DNA of 20,773 bases from contig ATSW01112579.1 of assembly GCA_000444245.1 (NCBI GenBank), forward strand, positions 1-20,773. The letters run 5' to 3'. The position numbers and the translations under genes are program-made. Source of the stretch: Botryllus schlosseri. Its lineage: Eukaryota; Chordata; Ascidiacea; Stolidobranchia; Styelidae. Of the stretch, positions 9,601 to 16,136 are shown in pieces. Below the pieces are notes generated by a model, which ran no database searches, was not told the DNA's origin, and worked only from the letters and a program-made list of their open reading frames with translations. Every line of letters begins with the position of its first letter. Position 1 is the stretch's first letter.

Positions 9601-9816
9601 CGCTGGATACGGCCCAACTGAAGAAAAGGAAATTCAGTTTTAGAGGTGAGTAAGCACTATATCCATGAATTCCTACCCACACGTTATGTTTAATGTAGAC
9701 GTAGATGAGTACGTATCGAAATGTTCTTCAAAGTATCTGGTATAATTGTTCTCAAAGTAGCATGACACCTTTTCTCCGTTAAGGGTAGGATGAAGCGTAA
9801 TACTAGAGCCCTTTAG
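3581..9816 (-). CDS. Single-pass transmembrane receptor with tandem tyrosine-motif tail (3' part of gene, ten exons)
   Basis: I do not recognise a named gene. Ten minus-strand exons join with matching phases: 9681-9816, 9507-9617, 7981-8072, 7567-7909, 7329-7499, 7173-7259, 6400-6474, 3699-3779, 3581-3624, with possible further exons upstream (the ninth and last is the stop-bearing one; a tenth, upstream, is implied because 9816 begins in phase 0 without a start). The outer part has cysteines (VSCYF, SLCAF, ITECCDKK, VIPC) and NxS/T sequons (NYT, NIT, NGS). A membrane helix (IITIIFACSGVLLLLIVIG) is followed by the basic stop-transfer RKRCAK. The tail has NPLYGT twice and the boxes VYSVVDK, VYASVDK, TYSVVDR and TYAVVDR, each followed by Lys/Arg, and ends in a DDDD cluster and STIQ. 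YxxV and NPxY are known docking sequences for SH2 and PTB domains, so signalling or adhesion is an inference. Signal peptide and distal domains were not found. Confidence 0.75.
3699..3779 (-). CDS. Receptor exon: TYAVVDR box
   Basis: 81 nt, phase 1-1, acceptor TTTTTCAG, donor GTACAG. It encodes AQKASDSSTADL then DTYAVVDRTNKKRK. It is separated from the previous tyrosine exon by a 2.6 kb intron that holds three SINE copies; I searched that intron for another YxxVD box and saw none. Confidence 0.75.
4288..4588 (+). mobile_element. tRNA-derived SINE, full length, with 13-bp target duplication (family A, copy 1)
   Basis: The body 4301-4575 is bounded by the direct repeat ACATCAGCTGTAC (4288-4300 and 4576-4588). 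The head is tRNA-like, with an A box (TAGCGCAGTGG, 4312-4322) and a B box (GGTTCGAGTCC, 4355-4365). A tRNA-unrelated body follows, and the 3' end carries CATAGTAGTCGACAAACACC and an AAAC-rich tail. Pol III promoter elements plus a LINE-type target duplication define a SINE. It lies in the large receptor intron, opposite to the gene. Confidence 0.9.
5085..5268 (-). mobile_element. 5'-truncated SINE, same family (copy 2)
   Basis: The body 5096-5257 on the minus strand lacks the tRNA head and keeps the body and the CAAAC-type tail. It is flanked by the direct repeat GATGCATCCTC (5085-5095, 5258-5268). 5' truncation with an intact duplication is what LINE machinery produces. Confidence 0.85.
6079..6384 (-). 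mobile_element. tRNA-derived SINE, near full length, same family (copy 3)
   Basis: The minus-strand copy at about 6094-6367 keeps the tRNA-like head (GGCGAGTTCGCGTAATGG, then GGTTTCGGGTCC for the B box) and the shared 3' block with CATAGTAGTCGACCAACACC. The flanks resemble each other (AAATCGGTTTGATT against AAATCAGTCATGATT), an imperfect target duplication. It looks older than copy 1. It ends only about 16 nt from the receptor exon at 6400-6474. Confidence 0.75.
6400..6474 (-). CDS. Receptor exon: TYSVVDR box
   Basis: 75 nt, phase 1-1, acceptor TTTTTTAG, donor GTAAGC. It encodes an acidic/alanine lead (ENSGFEAEVAAD) and ATYSVVDRNKKG. Same plan as its neighbours: linker, tyrosine box, basic end. 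Confidence 0.75.
6759..7157 (+). mobile_element. Second tRNA-derived SINE family, with 14-bp target duplication
   Basis: The body 6773-7143 (371 bp) is bounded by ATCTGATTCTGTTT at 6759-6772 and 7144-7157, a perfect direct repeat. The head has an A box (TGGCGCAGTCGG, 6783-6794) and a B box with one change (GGTTGGAATCC, 6827-6837). The body differs from family A apart from a short TAGAAGTCGGCAG-like stretch, and it ends in an AT-rich tail (TATTAATAATATTAA). It sits in a receptor intron opposite to the gene. Confidence 0.88.
7173..7259 (-). CDS. Receptor exon: VYASVDK box
   Basis: 87 nt, phase 1-1, acceptor CAAACAG, donor GTGACA. It begins with a very basic KKRKKPQG stretch, then DDVYASVDKRKGK. 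A SINE target-duplication lies only 13 bp past the donor end of this exon (7144-7157). Confidence 0.75.
7329..7499 (-). CDS. Receptor exon: two NPLYGT boxes and first VYSVVDK box
   Basis: 171 nt, phase 1-1. It encodes VENVNPLYGTSDD, then a linker, VVNPLYGTAEND and TEVYSVVDKKNKKG. The two NPLYGT halves look like an internal duplication. NPxY is a classic PTB-binding and endocytic sequence; here it is extended to NPLYGT. The donor is a non-consensus GTCTTT; if unused, the frame continues for 14 codons to a stop, giving a short-tail form. Confidence 0.75.
7567..7909 (-). CDS. Receptor exon: membrane-proximal domain, transmembrane helix, stop-transfer
   Basis: 343 nt in phase 0 to 1. It opens TEIVKLTLRTNSSGQAEF and has a Cys in VIPCTKK and another in NCIS. 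It then runs through a Ser/Thr-rich stalk (STATSPNDNISTETTTNPS) into about 20 hydrophobic residues and the basic CRKRCAK. This topology gives an outside N-terminus and a cytoplasmic C-terminus. The acceptor is a tandem AAGCAG, so splicing could include or skip one glutamine codon (start 7912 or 7909). Donor is GTGAAT; reading through it meets a stop within two codons. Confidence 0.8.
7981..8072 (-). CDS. Receptor exon: extracellular with paired cysteines
   Basis: 92 nt, acceptor ATTTTCAG, strong donor GTGAGT. It encodes QGYEEIVSHITECCDKKYG followed by VIGQMITPSEN and ends in phase 0. The adjacent CC pair is unusual and may bond with the single cysteines of the neighbouring exons. Confidence 0.75.
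8182..9383 (-). mobile_element. hAT DNA transposon, internally deleted, 8-bp target duplication
   Basis: The element 8190-9375 (1186 bp) has the terminal inverted repeat CAGGGGTCACCAAC at both ends and is flanked by CTCTAAAT at 8182-8189 and 9376-9383, the 8-bp duplication expected of hAT elements. The subterminal text (GCGGGCTACCAGGGGCCCGCGGG near 9330-9355; AGCTACTTCTTGGGTACTGAT near 8218) is the style seen in Charlie-like hAT families. It retains a minus-strand transposase C-terminus. It is far shorter than a complete element of about 2.5-4 kb, so it is non-autonomous. It lies in a receptor intron. Confidence 0.92.
8524..8763 (-). pseudogene. hAT transposase C-terminal dimerisation domain remnant
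   Basis: A 79-codon open frame reads VFGSTYRCESASSDMNFI, then a KHRTRPTNAHSELSLRVAVSS block. This matches the C-terminal hAT dimerisation region, whose family pattern is FGSTYxCExxFSxMNxIKxxxRxxLTxxxLxxxLR. The expected phenylalanine-serine of the helix reads as SS here, and the basic KxxxR pattern is kept. No DDE catalytic core or BED finger is visible upstream on the minus strand before the element ends, so it cannot make transposase. Confidence 0.85.
9507..9617 (-). CDS. Receptor exon: extracellular, phase 1-1
   Basis: 111 nt, acceptor TTTTCTTCAG, donor GTGCCA. The other two frames contain stops. It encodes GPYPAKDNDSLCAFPNGS, then a hydrophobic/serine-rich strand ending TLLK. NGS is a possible glycosylation site. 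It is joined to the next exon across a 1434-nt intron that contains the hAT element at 8190-9375; without the element and one target copy the intron would be about 240 nt. Confidence 0.65.
9681..9816 (-). CDS. Receptor exon: extracellular segment with one cysteine and two sequons
   Basis: 45 codons plus 1 nt, from acceptor TTTTTGTGCAG (phase 0) to donor GTGGGT (phase 1). It reads LKGSSITLHP, then a GEKVSCYFENN block and STLNIT; NYT and NIT are possible N-glycosylation sites. The pattern G-x-x-I-T-L..VSC is faintly immunoglobulin-like, but there is no tryptophan or second cysteine to prove it. A competing donor (GTAGGA at 9676) would give the wrong phase for the next exon. The 63-nt intron that follows matches the size of the other short introns. 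Confidence 0.6.
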
Positions 9817-10119
9817 CTGCACAAAAAGCATCCGAGTATACAACAACTATAATATCATGAAATAGCATCATCAAAATGCTAGTAGCTTTGCCAAATTATG
9901 ATATTTTAAATTCCGACTTTGCGTGATAGCAAAAAACGATTAACACCGAACCGGGAAATTTATGCTTCACGTCACGCATACCGTATCTCTTTGACTTGAC
10001 TATATACAGTTAATTGTAGCTATAATTGTAGTCAGTGCTTCAATGCTGTCGTTATTCAAAAAATTTCAAACAACAACTGATCTGATCTGATCATGCAGTT
10101 AACTGGTGTGTTGAGATCA

Positions 10120-10250
10120 AGTCACTACATTCGAGTTACATATCAAGTCGAGTCATTGCACATTTTGATTCGAGTCAAGTCAAGTCAATCGATTTTCGAA
10201 GGTGATTCGAGTCAACTCAAGTTATTCTATTTTGGAGGTGATTGAGGAAT
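10120..10250. repeat. GTCAAGTC/GACTCGAGTC-rich repeat
   Basis: The stretch is dominated by TCAAGTC, GAGTCAAGTC and CGAGTCA words on both strands. The same vocabulary recurs at about 3865-3985, 5865-5935, 12530-12720, 12890-13015 and 14690-14790, so it is a dispersed low-complexity family, probably decayed MITE ends. No borders or target duplications could be fixed. Confidence 0.5.
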
Positions 10251-10253
10251 GGA

Positions 10254-11433
10254 CAGAGGTGGTCAAAGTAGTCAACAAAGCTACTCAAGTAGAAGTAGAA
10301 GTAGCGACGAAAAATCTACTCAAGTACGAGTAGAAGTACTTCTTCCATAAGCTACCTAAAACTACTTGAAGTAGAAGTAGAATTGACTGACTTTAAATCT
10401 ACTCAAGTAAGTAAGTAGTTTTGAAAACAGTCTTAATTCGTTCGCATTGACTGTCAAAAGCAGCAAATTGAGCTATATGCGGAATGTGCAGAGAGCTTGA
10501 TTCGTGTTGATGCATCCCAGGAGGTATCAATGTTCGACAGAATAAGCATTCTTTCGCACCATGGTATGCAAATCATAGTATTGATATGAAAATGCGATAC
10601 TAACCCTTTGTTTACAAGAAGAACCCGTTTTAGGCAATATCATGGCATGGCGCCCGACCCCACATTATAAGGCCCCAAGTTTAGGCGAAGAGCAATATGA
10701 AGAATTTCTATCGGATACGGTTTTAACACTTTGCGTGATTAGTATACGGTAATAACAAATATTGTGGATCGTAAAATTTATACTTAGTGGAGATTTATTT
10801 TATAAAAATAGAGGCACTTGAGGGACACCTGCTCTTATGCTTCAACAAGAAGTGCAACAGAATTTTTCGGCTTTACTTGACTTTTATAAACATTAAATGT
10901 TGGTACACTTTGAAAACAGCGCCGAAACTCGTCAGGCTATCTTTCGTATTGGGATATTTAACTACTTCTACTTGACAAACAGAAAATAGCGATAAGTAAG
11001 TAAGTAGATCACAAAATATTACGAAGTAGAAGTAGCGAAAATCAGGTCTACTTGAGTAAGTACCAGAAGTAGAGGAAAACTACTTGAGTACTTCGAAAAA
11101 GTAGAACTACTTCGTTGCTGACCACCTCCGCAAATCATACATAATAGATTCATCTATTGCATTGTTTTTGTGGAGATAGGAGGCAAAGAATGTAAGGCCA
11201 ATTGCAGACGCAATAGTTCGCGCCATGTAGTGCGCTGATATAGTGCGTTAAAGACCTATTGAATAAGGTTACCATACGTTCTCCTTTAGTCTCCTTGACA
11301 GTTTTCAGTTTGTTATGGCAAATTAAGCCAAGGACTCTTCTTGTAAATCGCTATTTCTACTTGTACTTGGGTTAAATTTGCGGCTTTTCTTCTACTTCTG
11401 CTTGAGTACCGATGGTGATTACTTTGACCTCTG
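10254..11433. repeat. CTACTTGAAGTAG-rich element(s), probable hAT-like MITE remains
   Basis: The left end CAGAGGTGGTCAAAGTAG (10254) is mirrored twice on the right: CTGACCACCTC at about 11119-11128 and ATTACTTTGACCTCTG ending 11433. The ends are packed with CTACTTCAAGTAG-type near-palindromes (10275-10425, 10965-11110, 11345-11415). Between them (10430-10960) the sequence is unlike the ends. No convincing 8-bp duplication flanks any combination, so nesting or decay is likely. Related fragments lie at about 13350-13445 and 14930-15022. Confidence 0.55.
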
Positions 11434-12184
11434 CTCAATCCATAATTTTAAAAAATCCCGTCTGACCGTTATAGGCTAAGCATGTGACGTCACTTGCTCA
11501 AATGGCGAAAGATTGCTTTTTCGTTTCATATTAGCATAGAGCGGATGGAATGACGCGGATTGGCGGGTGAATCATTTTTGCTGTGAATAGGATTGATCAA
11601 AACTGTGAATTCCAAACAGTGGAATCGGCCATGTTTAACATTTGTTCTGCAGAAATTGAATAGAGAAGCAGATTCATTCGTTCCGCTATCCGACACATGG
11701 AAGTGCATTGGGTTTTACGTTCTATCAAATAATCCTCATATCAACAATATCTATGGGGTTCTAAATGAAGAGCCGGCAATATGTCGCATATGTTGTGTAG
11801 AAATTGAATCGACCAGCATATGCATGAACGATTCATTCATTCCATAATTCAACGAGAGGAAGTGAGCTGAATGCTCCCGCAAAAAATGCGTTTGTGAACT
11901 GTGATTCGCTTTGTCAAAGAGATTTCGATGATAACACATAAATGTTGAGGATTGCTGACGATATCACAAACGCTCGAGGTTGCCAATGCAGAAGGTCATG
12001 AGTGAACAGTAATCAGCTAAAGTAGCTTGCAACTCTGGAATTTGGCGTCTAATCCTTGGAGGTGAATTTTGATCAACGCTAATCTTGCCTTATTACTATT
12101 CAATATACAAAATGATTTCATTTTAGCGTCGATATTCAATTCGCAAAAACGATCGCACAAACAGACATCACATACTCTTCGAAA
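11434..12184. other. No gene recognised; degenerate duplication
   Basis: Open frames on both strands here (plus 11593-11847, minus 11526-11708 and 12017-12277) have no recognisable domain. A phrase near 11649-11690 (GAAATTGAAT...GATTCATTCGTTCC) recurs at 11800-11845 (GAAATTGAAT...GATTCATTCATTCC), so part of this region is an old local duplication. Confidence 0.4.
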
Positions 12185-12245
12185 ATGTTGCTGAAAATCC
12201 CGATTCTTCTGATGTGCTGGTTCCTGATCCAACCGCACTTGGGAG
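12185..12245 (+). CDS. Possible signal-peptide exon
   Basis: Twenty codons from ATG, basic Lys4, then a strongly hydrophobic ILLMCWFLI core and a small-residue end (LG), donor GTAGGA, phase 1. In phase 1 the next acceptor (12302) gives AKFCVQKYVNGMDHKGG and a strong donor GTACGT at 12377. The next piece (12421-12513) in the same phase gives PGKDVGVAEATQNQ and then ETDCKQKMD. This is a self-consistent secreted, cysteine-bearing reading, but it arrives at 12779 in a frame different from the FReD frame. Confidence 0.4.
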
Positions 12246-13209
12246 GTAGGAAAAATTCGTGTCTGAATTTGAATCATAGTTGAAAAATTCTCGTTTTTTA
12301 GCGAAATTTTGCGTGCAAAAATACGTCAACGGTATGGATCACAAAGGGGGATTGTGGGGTCGGTACTCAAATAGTTGTACGTCATAACTGAAAGTTTTAT
12401 TCTCTTTTCGTATTTTGAAGGGCCAGGAAAGGATGTCGGCGTTGCAGAAGCAACTCAAAATCAGAGCAGCAGACGAGAAGGAAAAGAAACGGATTGCAAA
12501 CAGAAAATGGACTGTGAGTTGAATTCAGGGTTGTAATCAAGTCACAAGGTCACAAGTGAATTCTACTTTTATAGTTTTGACTCGCGGCAAGTCAAGTCAA
12601 TTTCAATTCACCAACGAGCCTAGTCCGATTTCAAAGGTTCGAGTCCAAATCACAGGGTTGAAACACTATTCCAATTCATTTTGTTTGCTGTTCATTTTCT
12701 AGTTCAAGTCGTATTTTTGACAGGTCTGGATATTATCGAATGCCTCGATTTATGATACTTTGATGCTTTTCGTTTCAGGTTTTCCAGCGACGAAAATTCG
12801 GAAACGTGAGTTTCTACCGAGGTTGGGACGATTACTAGAAAGGATTTGGTGATCGCAAAGGAGATTTCTGGCTCGGTGGGACTTTTTCTTTAATTTTCGG
12901 TTGGTTTCACTTTACTGCGTGTTGACTCGACCACGTCTTGTGACTCGACACAATCTACGTGGCTGCAGTCTCTAGTATCAGGATCGACAGTTGGAAACTA
13001 TTCGAGTCAAGATAATGCAGCCGATGAATAAGGAAGTGATATCACAGTATTATCCGGAAGTATCGATATGCAGGCAACTTAGCTTGGGATGACCGACAAC
13101 TCGCTCTATTTCAGGCCTAGAACCGTTGCACCAATTGAGAAAGGGAGGAAACATGGAGTCAAAGCAAAATGATCACGAGAGATGGAATTTATTGGGTCGT
13201 TAAATACAG
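12185..13209 (+). pseudogene. Fibrinogen-related-domain (FReD) gene, apparently decayed, with possible signal-peptide exon
   Basis: Exon 12779-12875 reads VFQRRKFGN, VSFYRGWDDY, TAG, KGFGDRKGDFWL, a close match to the family run WTVFQRRxDGSVxFYRxWxxYKxGFG...FWLG. Exon 13115-13209 follows in the right phase with GLEPLHQLRKGGNMESK, then, one base out of frame (near 13165), KMITRDGIYWVVKY, the next FReD strand pair. So the domain carries one in-frame stop (12836-12838, where Lys/Arg is usual) and one frameshift. Upstream, ATG at 12185 starts a 20-residue signal-like peptide (MLLKIPILLMCWF...). The calcium-site and C-terminal parts of the domain were not found. FReD proteins are typically secreted lectins or clotting-type factors. 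A sequencing error could explain one lesion, but two plus the missing end favour a pseudogene. Confidence 0.72.
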
Positions 13210-13521
13210 GTGAATGTGAATTTAGAATATGCTGATTTTGGTGCATTTCATAGAAGACATAGTTGTGCTGAGTTACTTTAAAGAAAGAGAGAGAGAAAGA
13301 AAACTATTATTTGTCAAGCGTGGAAATCAAGAACCCAATTTAGATTTTGCCTACTTGTATTTGTACTTGACAGTATGGTTTTTTGTTTCGCCAAAGTAGA
13401 ATAGTTACTCGTAAATGGGCACTTGCGCTTGAGTAGAAATTGACTCTACATTTTCGATTTCCCTCTTGGATCAAGAACTCAATTTCATCCTGTCTCATTT
13501 GTTTTTGTCGCGACTTTTCCC

Positions 13522-13745
13522 AGCTCCTTCCGCAACGTATGCGCCCTCAGCAGTTCGAACGGAAACTTCCACAAACAGGCTCTGGTGGTGGAACTTCTCC
13601 ATCAACTATTCTCGGAGATGAAGGTCCGGAGAAGAGTGTAACATTATGTCTCGGTAATAAATGCGGACCGCGAAACGAGTGTGACGTCACTAGAGCTATA
13701 CGAAAACCACGGGCAAACGACATAGTCTTTGGCTGCAGCGGTTGA
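13522..13745 (+). other. Open frame of uncertain coding status
   Basis: After a CTTTTCCCAG acceptor-like sequence an open frame runs to TGA at 13743-13745. It is rich in Gly/Ser/Pro early (TGSGGGTSPST) and has CLGNKCGPRNECDVT later. The minus strand is also open here and contains HNVTLFSGPSSPR and VPPPEPVCG. Either could be an exon, of the FReD gene or of the receptor respectively; the next FReD block is not recognisable in any frame. Confidence 0.2.
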
Positions 13746-14121
13746 ACCAATCTCCAAGCTCGCAGCGCCTGTTGAGTTGAATCAGAAAGAAATCCGACAG
13801 TCGTCAGGTTTATAATGAGCTACAGCAATAGACATCGAATTTAGTTAAATGGTTGATAGCCTGATTCGTATTTTTAGTCCCATTTTCCTTCAATAGAAGT
13901 TTTCAAAATTCAGTCGCTACCGGAAATTAATCATCTACTTCCGAATATTCAAAATTTAGACGGACAATAATTCGACTTGTTTCATTATGCCGAAAAGTGC
14001 ATGGGCACCGCAGGTCCGTCACAAGGTTACAAATTACGTATAACGCCCGTGCCGGTACGTCAAATTTGTCATACATAAGCATTAGGCATATACTATATCT
14101 TTAAAAGATTAGGGTAAATAA

Positions 14122-14379
14122 ATGATGACATCTGATGGAACAAGGCTCTTCAAATTATGCCGTTACAATGAAAGTCACAATAAGTCACCAAACCTTCTGT
14201 GTCGCCATTGTCATACTACGCATTTTATGGTATGTGATTCAAATTGTTGCGGGATGCGTTTCCAAATGCCTAATTCGAATAACAAGTCAATCAGTGTCCG
14301 TGATTTCTATGAGTCATCACCGCCCATAAAGGATGTCAAAAAAAGTAAGCCGAAATTCAAAGAAAATTTGCAGGAATAA
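14122..14379 (+). other. Cys/His-rich open frame, uncertain
   Basis: 85 codons starting MMTSDGTRLFKL, with a cluster LLCRHCHTTHFMVCDSNCC and a lysine-rich end (KKSKPKFKENLQE). The Cys/His spacing is not one I can assign to a named zinc module. An overlapping frame (14135-14329) has a hydrophobic run instead, so both may be chance. No splice, promoter or homology support. Confidence 0.2.
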
Positions 14380-15190
14380 CTATTTGTTCACTGGAATCAG
14401 GGGTAAACCCGTCTGTTTAGTAGTTAGTGCCGAGCAGGTCGCCTTATGTTTAAGGGATATAATTTAAGTCGGATGTCCAAACATGTGCTTGGTCAAGGGG
14501 AGGCAAATTTCGGAGTAACTGCAAGCCGGCTCAACAAGAAGGCCATTTAGGCTTCACTTTTCTCGGAAGCATGCTATACCAAGACAATAAGCTTTAGGCT
14601 TAGTCCCTTCAGGACCGTAACTGCCACAACCCATACCCTCCGATTAGGGGGCGAGCTCGAGGGGCGCCCAAAATTATTTCGTCGAAATTAAGTCGAGCCA
14701 TTTTCAATTCAACATCGAGTCATTGTGTTCACTGTTCAGTTTTGAGTTCGATCTGGTCCAATCGACTTTTTCAACTCTTCTCAACTTATATAGGATGGCT
14801 CGCATTCATAATGTTGTAAATTTCCTCAGTCCCAACATTTGCCCTATTTTCCAAGTACCAATACTGATAGATGAAATACCAAAAATGCGGTGACTTTACT
14901 ATTATTCGGAGTTACAATGTAATATCTGTAATGTACTTGCAAATTGCTATTTGTAGTTGAATAAAATTCACGGTGTTACTTCTACTTCAACTCGACTACC
15001 GACGGCAACTAACTACTTTGACCCCCTCAATTTCAATAGTGATCGCTGAAATGAACCCACCAATATGAAACCATACGATATATTCTGACATGCGAGCAGC
15101 AATAATAAATAGGACATAAAATACGACATAATTCAGACTTTTCTCTCCAATAGGTATTAGTTCCTAAGGAATGAATTTCTGAGTCCCCAC

Positions 15191-15742
15191 CATAAAACCA
15201 GACTTGGACAATTAGAAAATTTCCAGCTTTTCCAACTCTTATTCCTATTATAATTCTGGTTACACAATTACTTTCAAATTAGATTACAATTACAGCCAGG
15301 TTTTTCGAAAGTAGATTAGAATTATATCTAGTTTTTTTTTTAAATCAAATTAGAATTACTGTGTTAGTGAAAACTTGGGCAATGAATAAAGTTCCGTTCA
15401 TATTAACTCATAGTTGATTCTCATAAGCAAATGAAACAAAGAATGGCAAACTTGGACATGGAACGAGGATCACTTTATTTCAAATCCGACTTCAGTGCCA
15501 CAAGCATGAAAATGACAGATGTCGATATGGCAAGCTCGGCTCGTTTCAGTTCTGCAACATTTTTAGGAAATCAGAAATTAGATCAGAATTGAAAGTTGAC
15601 CATAGAAACATTCCAGAAAATCGATTAGAATTAGAGCAAAGAAAGATTATACCAGTTATATTAGAATTAGATAACCAGCATTTCGCCCAAATTAGTCAAT
15701 TAGATAACTTCAATTATCTAGTTGTCCAAGTCTGCATAAAAC
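15191..15742. mobile_element. Non-autonomous hAT element (MITE) with 8-bp target duplication
   Basis: The element 15199-15734 (536 bp) has terminal inverted repeats CAGACTTGGACAATTAGA and, at the right end read inward, CAGACTTGGACAACTAGA (one mismatch in 18). It is flanked by CATAAAAC at 15191-15198 and 15735-15742. The subterminal regions are full of AATTAGAATTA words on both arms. No transposase frame is present. It lies in the presumed 3' untranslated region of ArfGAP1, with its duplication ending 18 bp from the stop codon. Confidence 0.92.
15474..15479 (-). promoter_or_regulatory. Candidate ArfGAP1 polyadenylation signal (AATAAA) inside the hAT element
   Basis: The minus strand reads AATAAA about 285 nt beyond the stop codon, within the transposon body. 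It is the first canonical hexamer I see downstream on that strand, so the element may supply the transcript end. Confidence 0.4.
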
Positions 15743-15760
15743 ACACCGATGTTGTCAATA

Positions 15761-16136
15761 TCAATCAGCTTTTACGTTATCAGTATTCAAGTCGTCCCAT
15801 TCTCCGTCCCACGAATCTTGTCTGCCTGTCTGTGCCTCGTCGACGGGCAAGTCTTCGTTAAGCCAAGCCTCCAGATGATCATCATCATCATTGGTGGCCA
15901 TGGCGAGCTTAGAATTTCTCTCAATATGATTGTTTGTAGTGGTGTCTGTCGTGTCGTCGTTGAGCCAAGCTTCCAAGTCCCAGTCTGATGATTTTTTAGT
16001 TGTAGTGGCTTTGCTCGGTTTCGTCAGCTCGTCAAATTCCAAGGGGGGAGGGGCTTGAGTTCCGTATTTCGTCTGCGGCTTCACAGTGGGATTGGGTACT
16101 TCATCAACTGTCTCCCAGAATTCCTCTTCATTTTCG
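15761..16136 (-). CDS. arfgap1: ArfGAP1 last exon, acidic/tryptophan tail
   Basis: Acceptor TATCTTACAG gives one base completing a proline codon, then ENEEEFWETVDE and a proline/threonine linker. Two similar LEAWLN[DE]D blocks follow (about residues 56-62 and 93-99 of the exon), then DSWDGEWDDL and the end DNVKAD. The doubled EAWLN block looks like a small internal repeat. A DDDD run is encoded by GAT/GAC triplets. Confidence 0.88.

Larger units (their letters stand above)
13210..15190. other. Intergenic/repeat-fragment region
   Basis: Apart from the two uncertain frames listed, this stretch holds a purine run (13280-13300, GAGAGA/AAAGA), fragments of the CTACTT element (13350-13445, 14930-15022, the latter ending CTACTTTGACC like the copy at 11433) and a GAGTCA-rich patch (14690-14790). 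Nothing else is recognised. Confidence 0.45.

Noticed and set aside
12017-12277. 86-codon minus-strand frame overlapping the signal-peptide exon
   Set aside because: No domain, and its opposite strand carries a better-supported signal-peptide start with splice sites.
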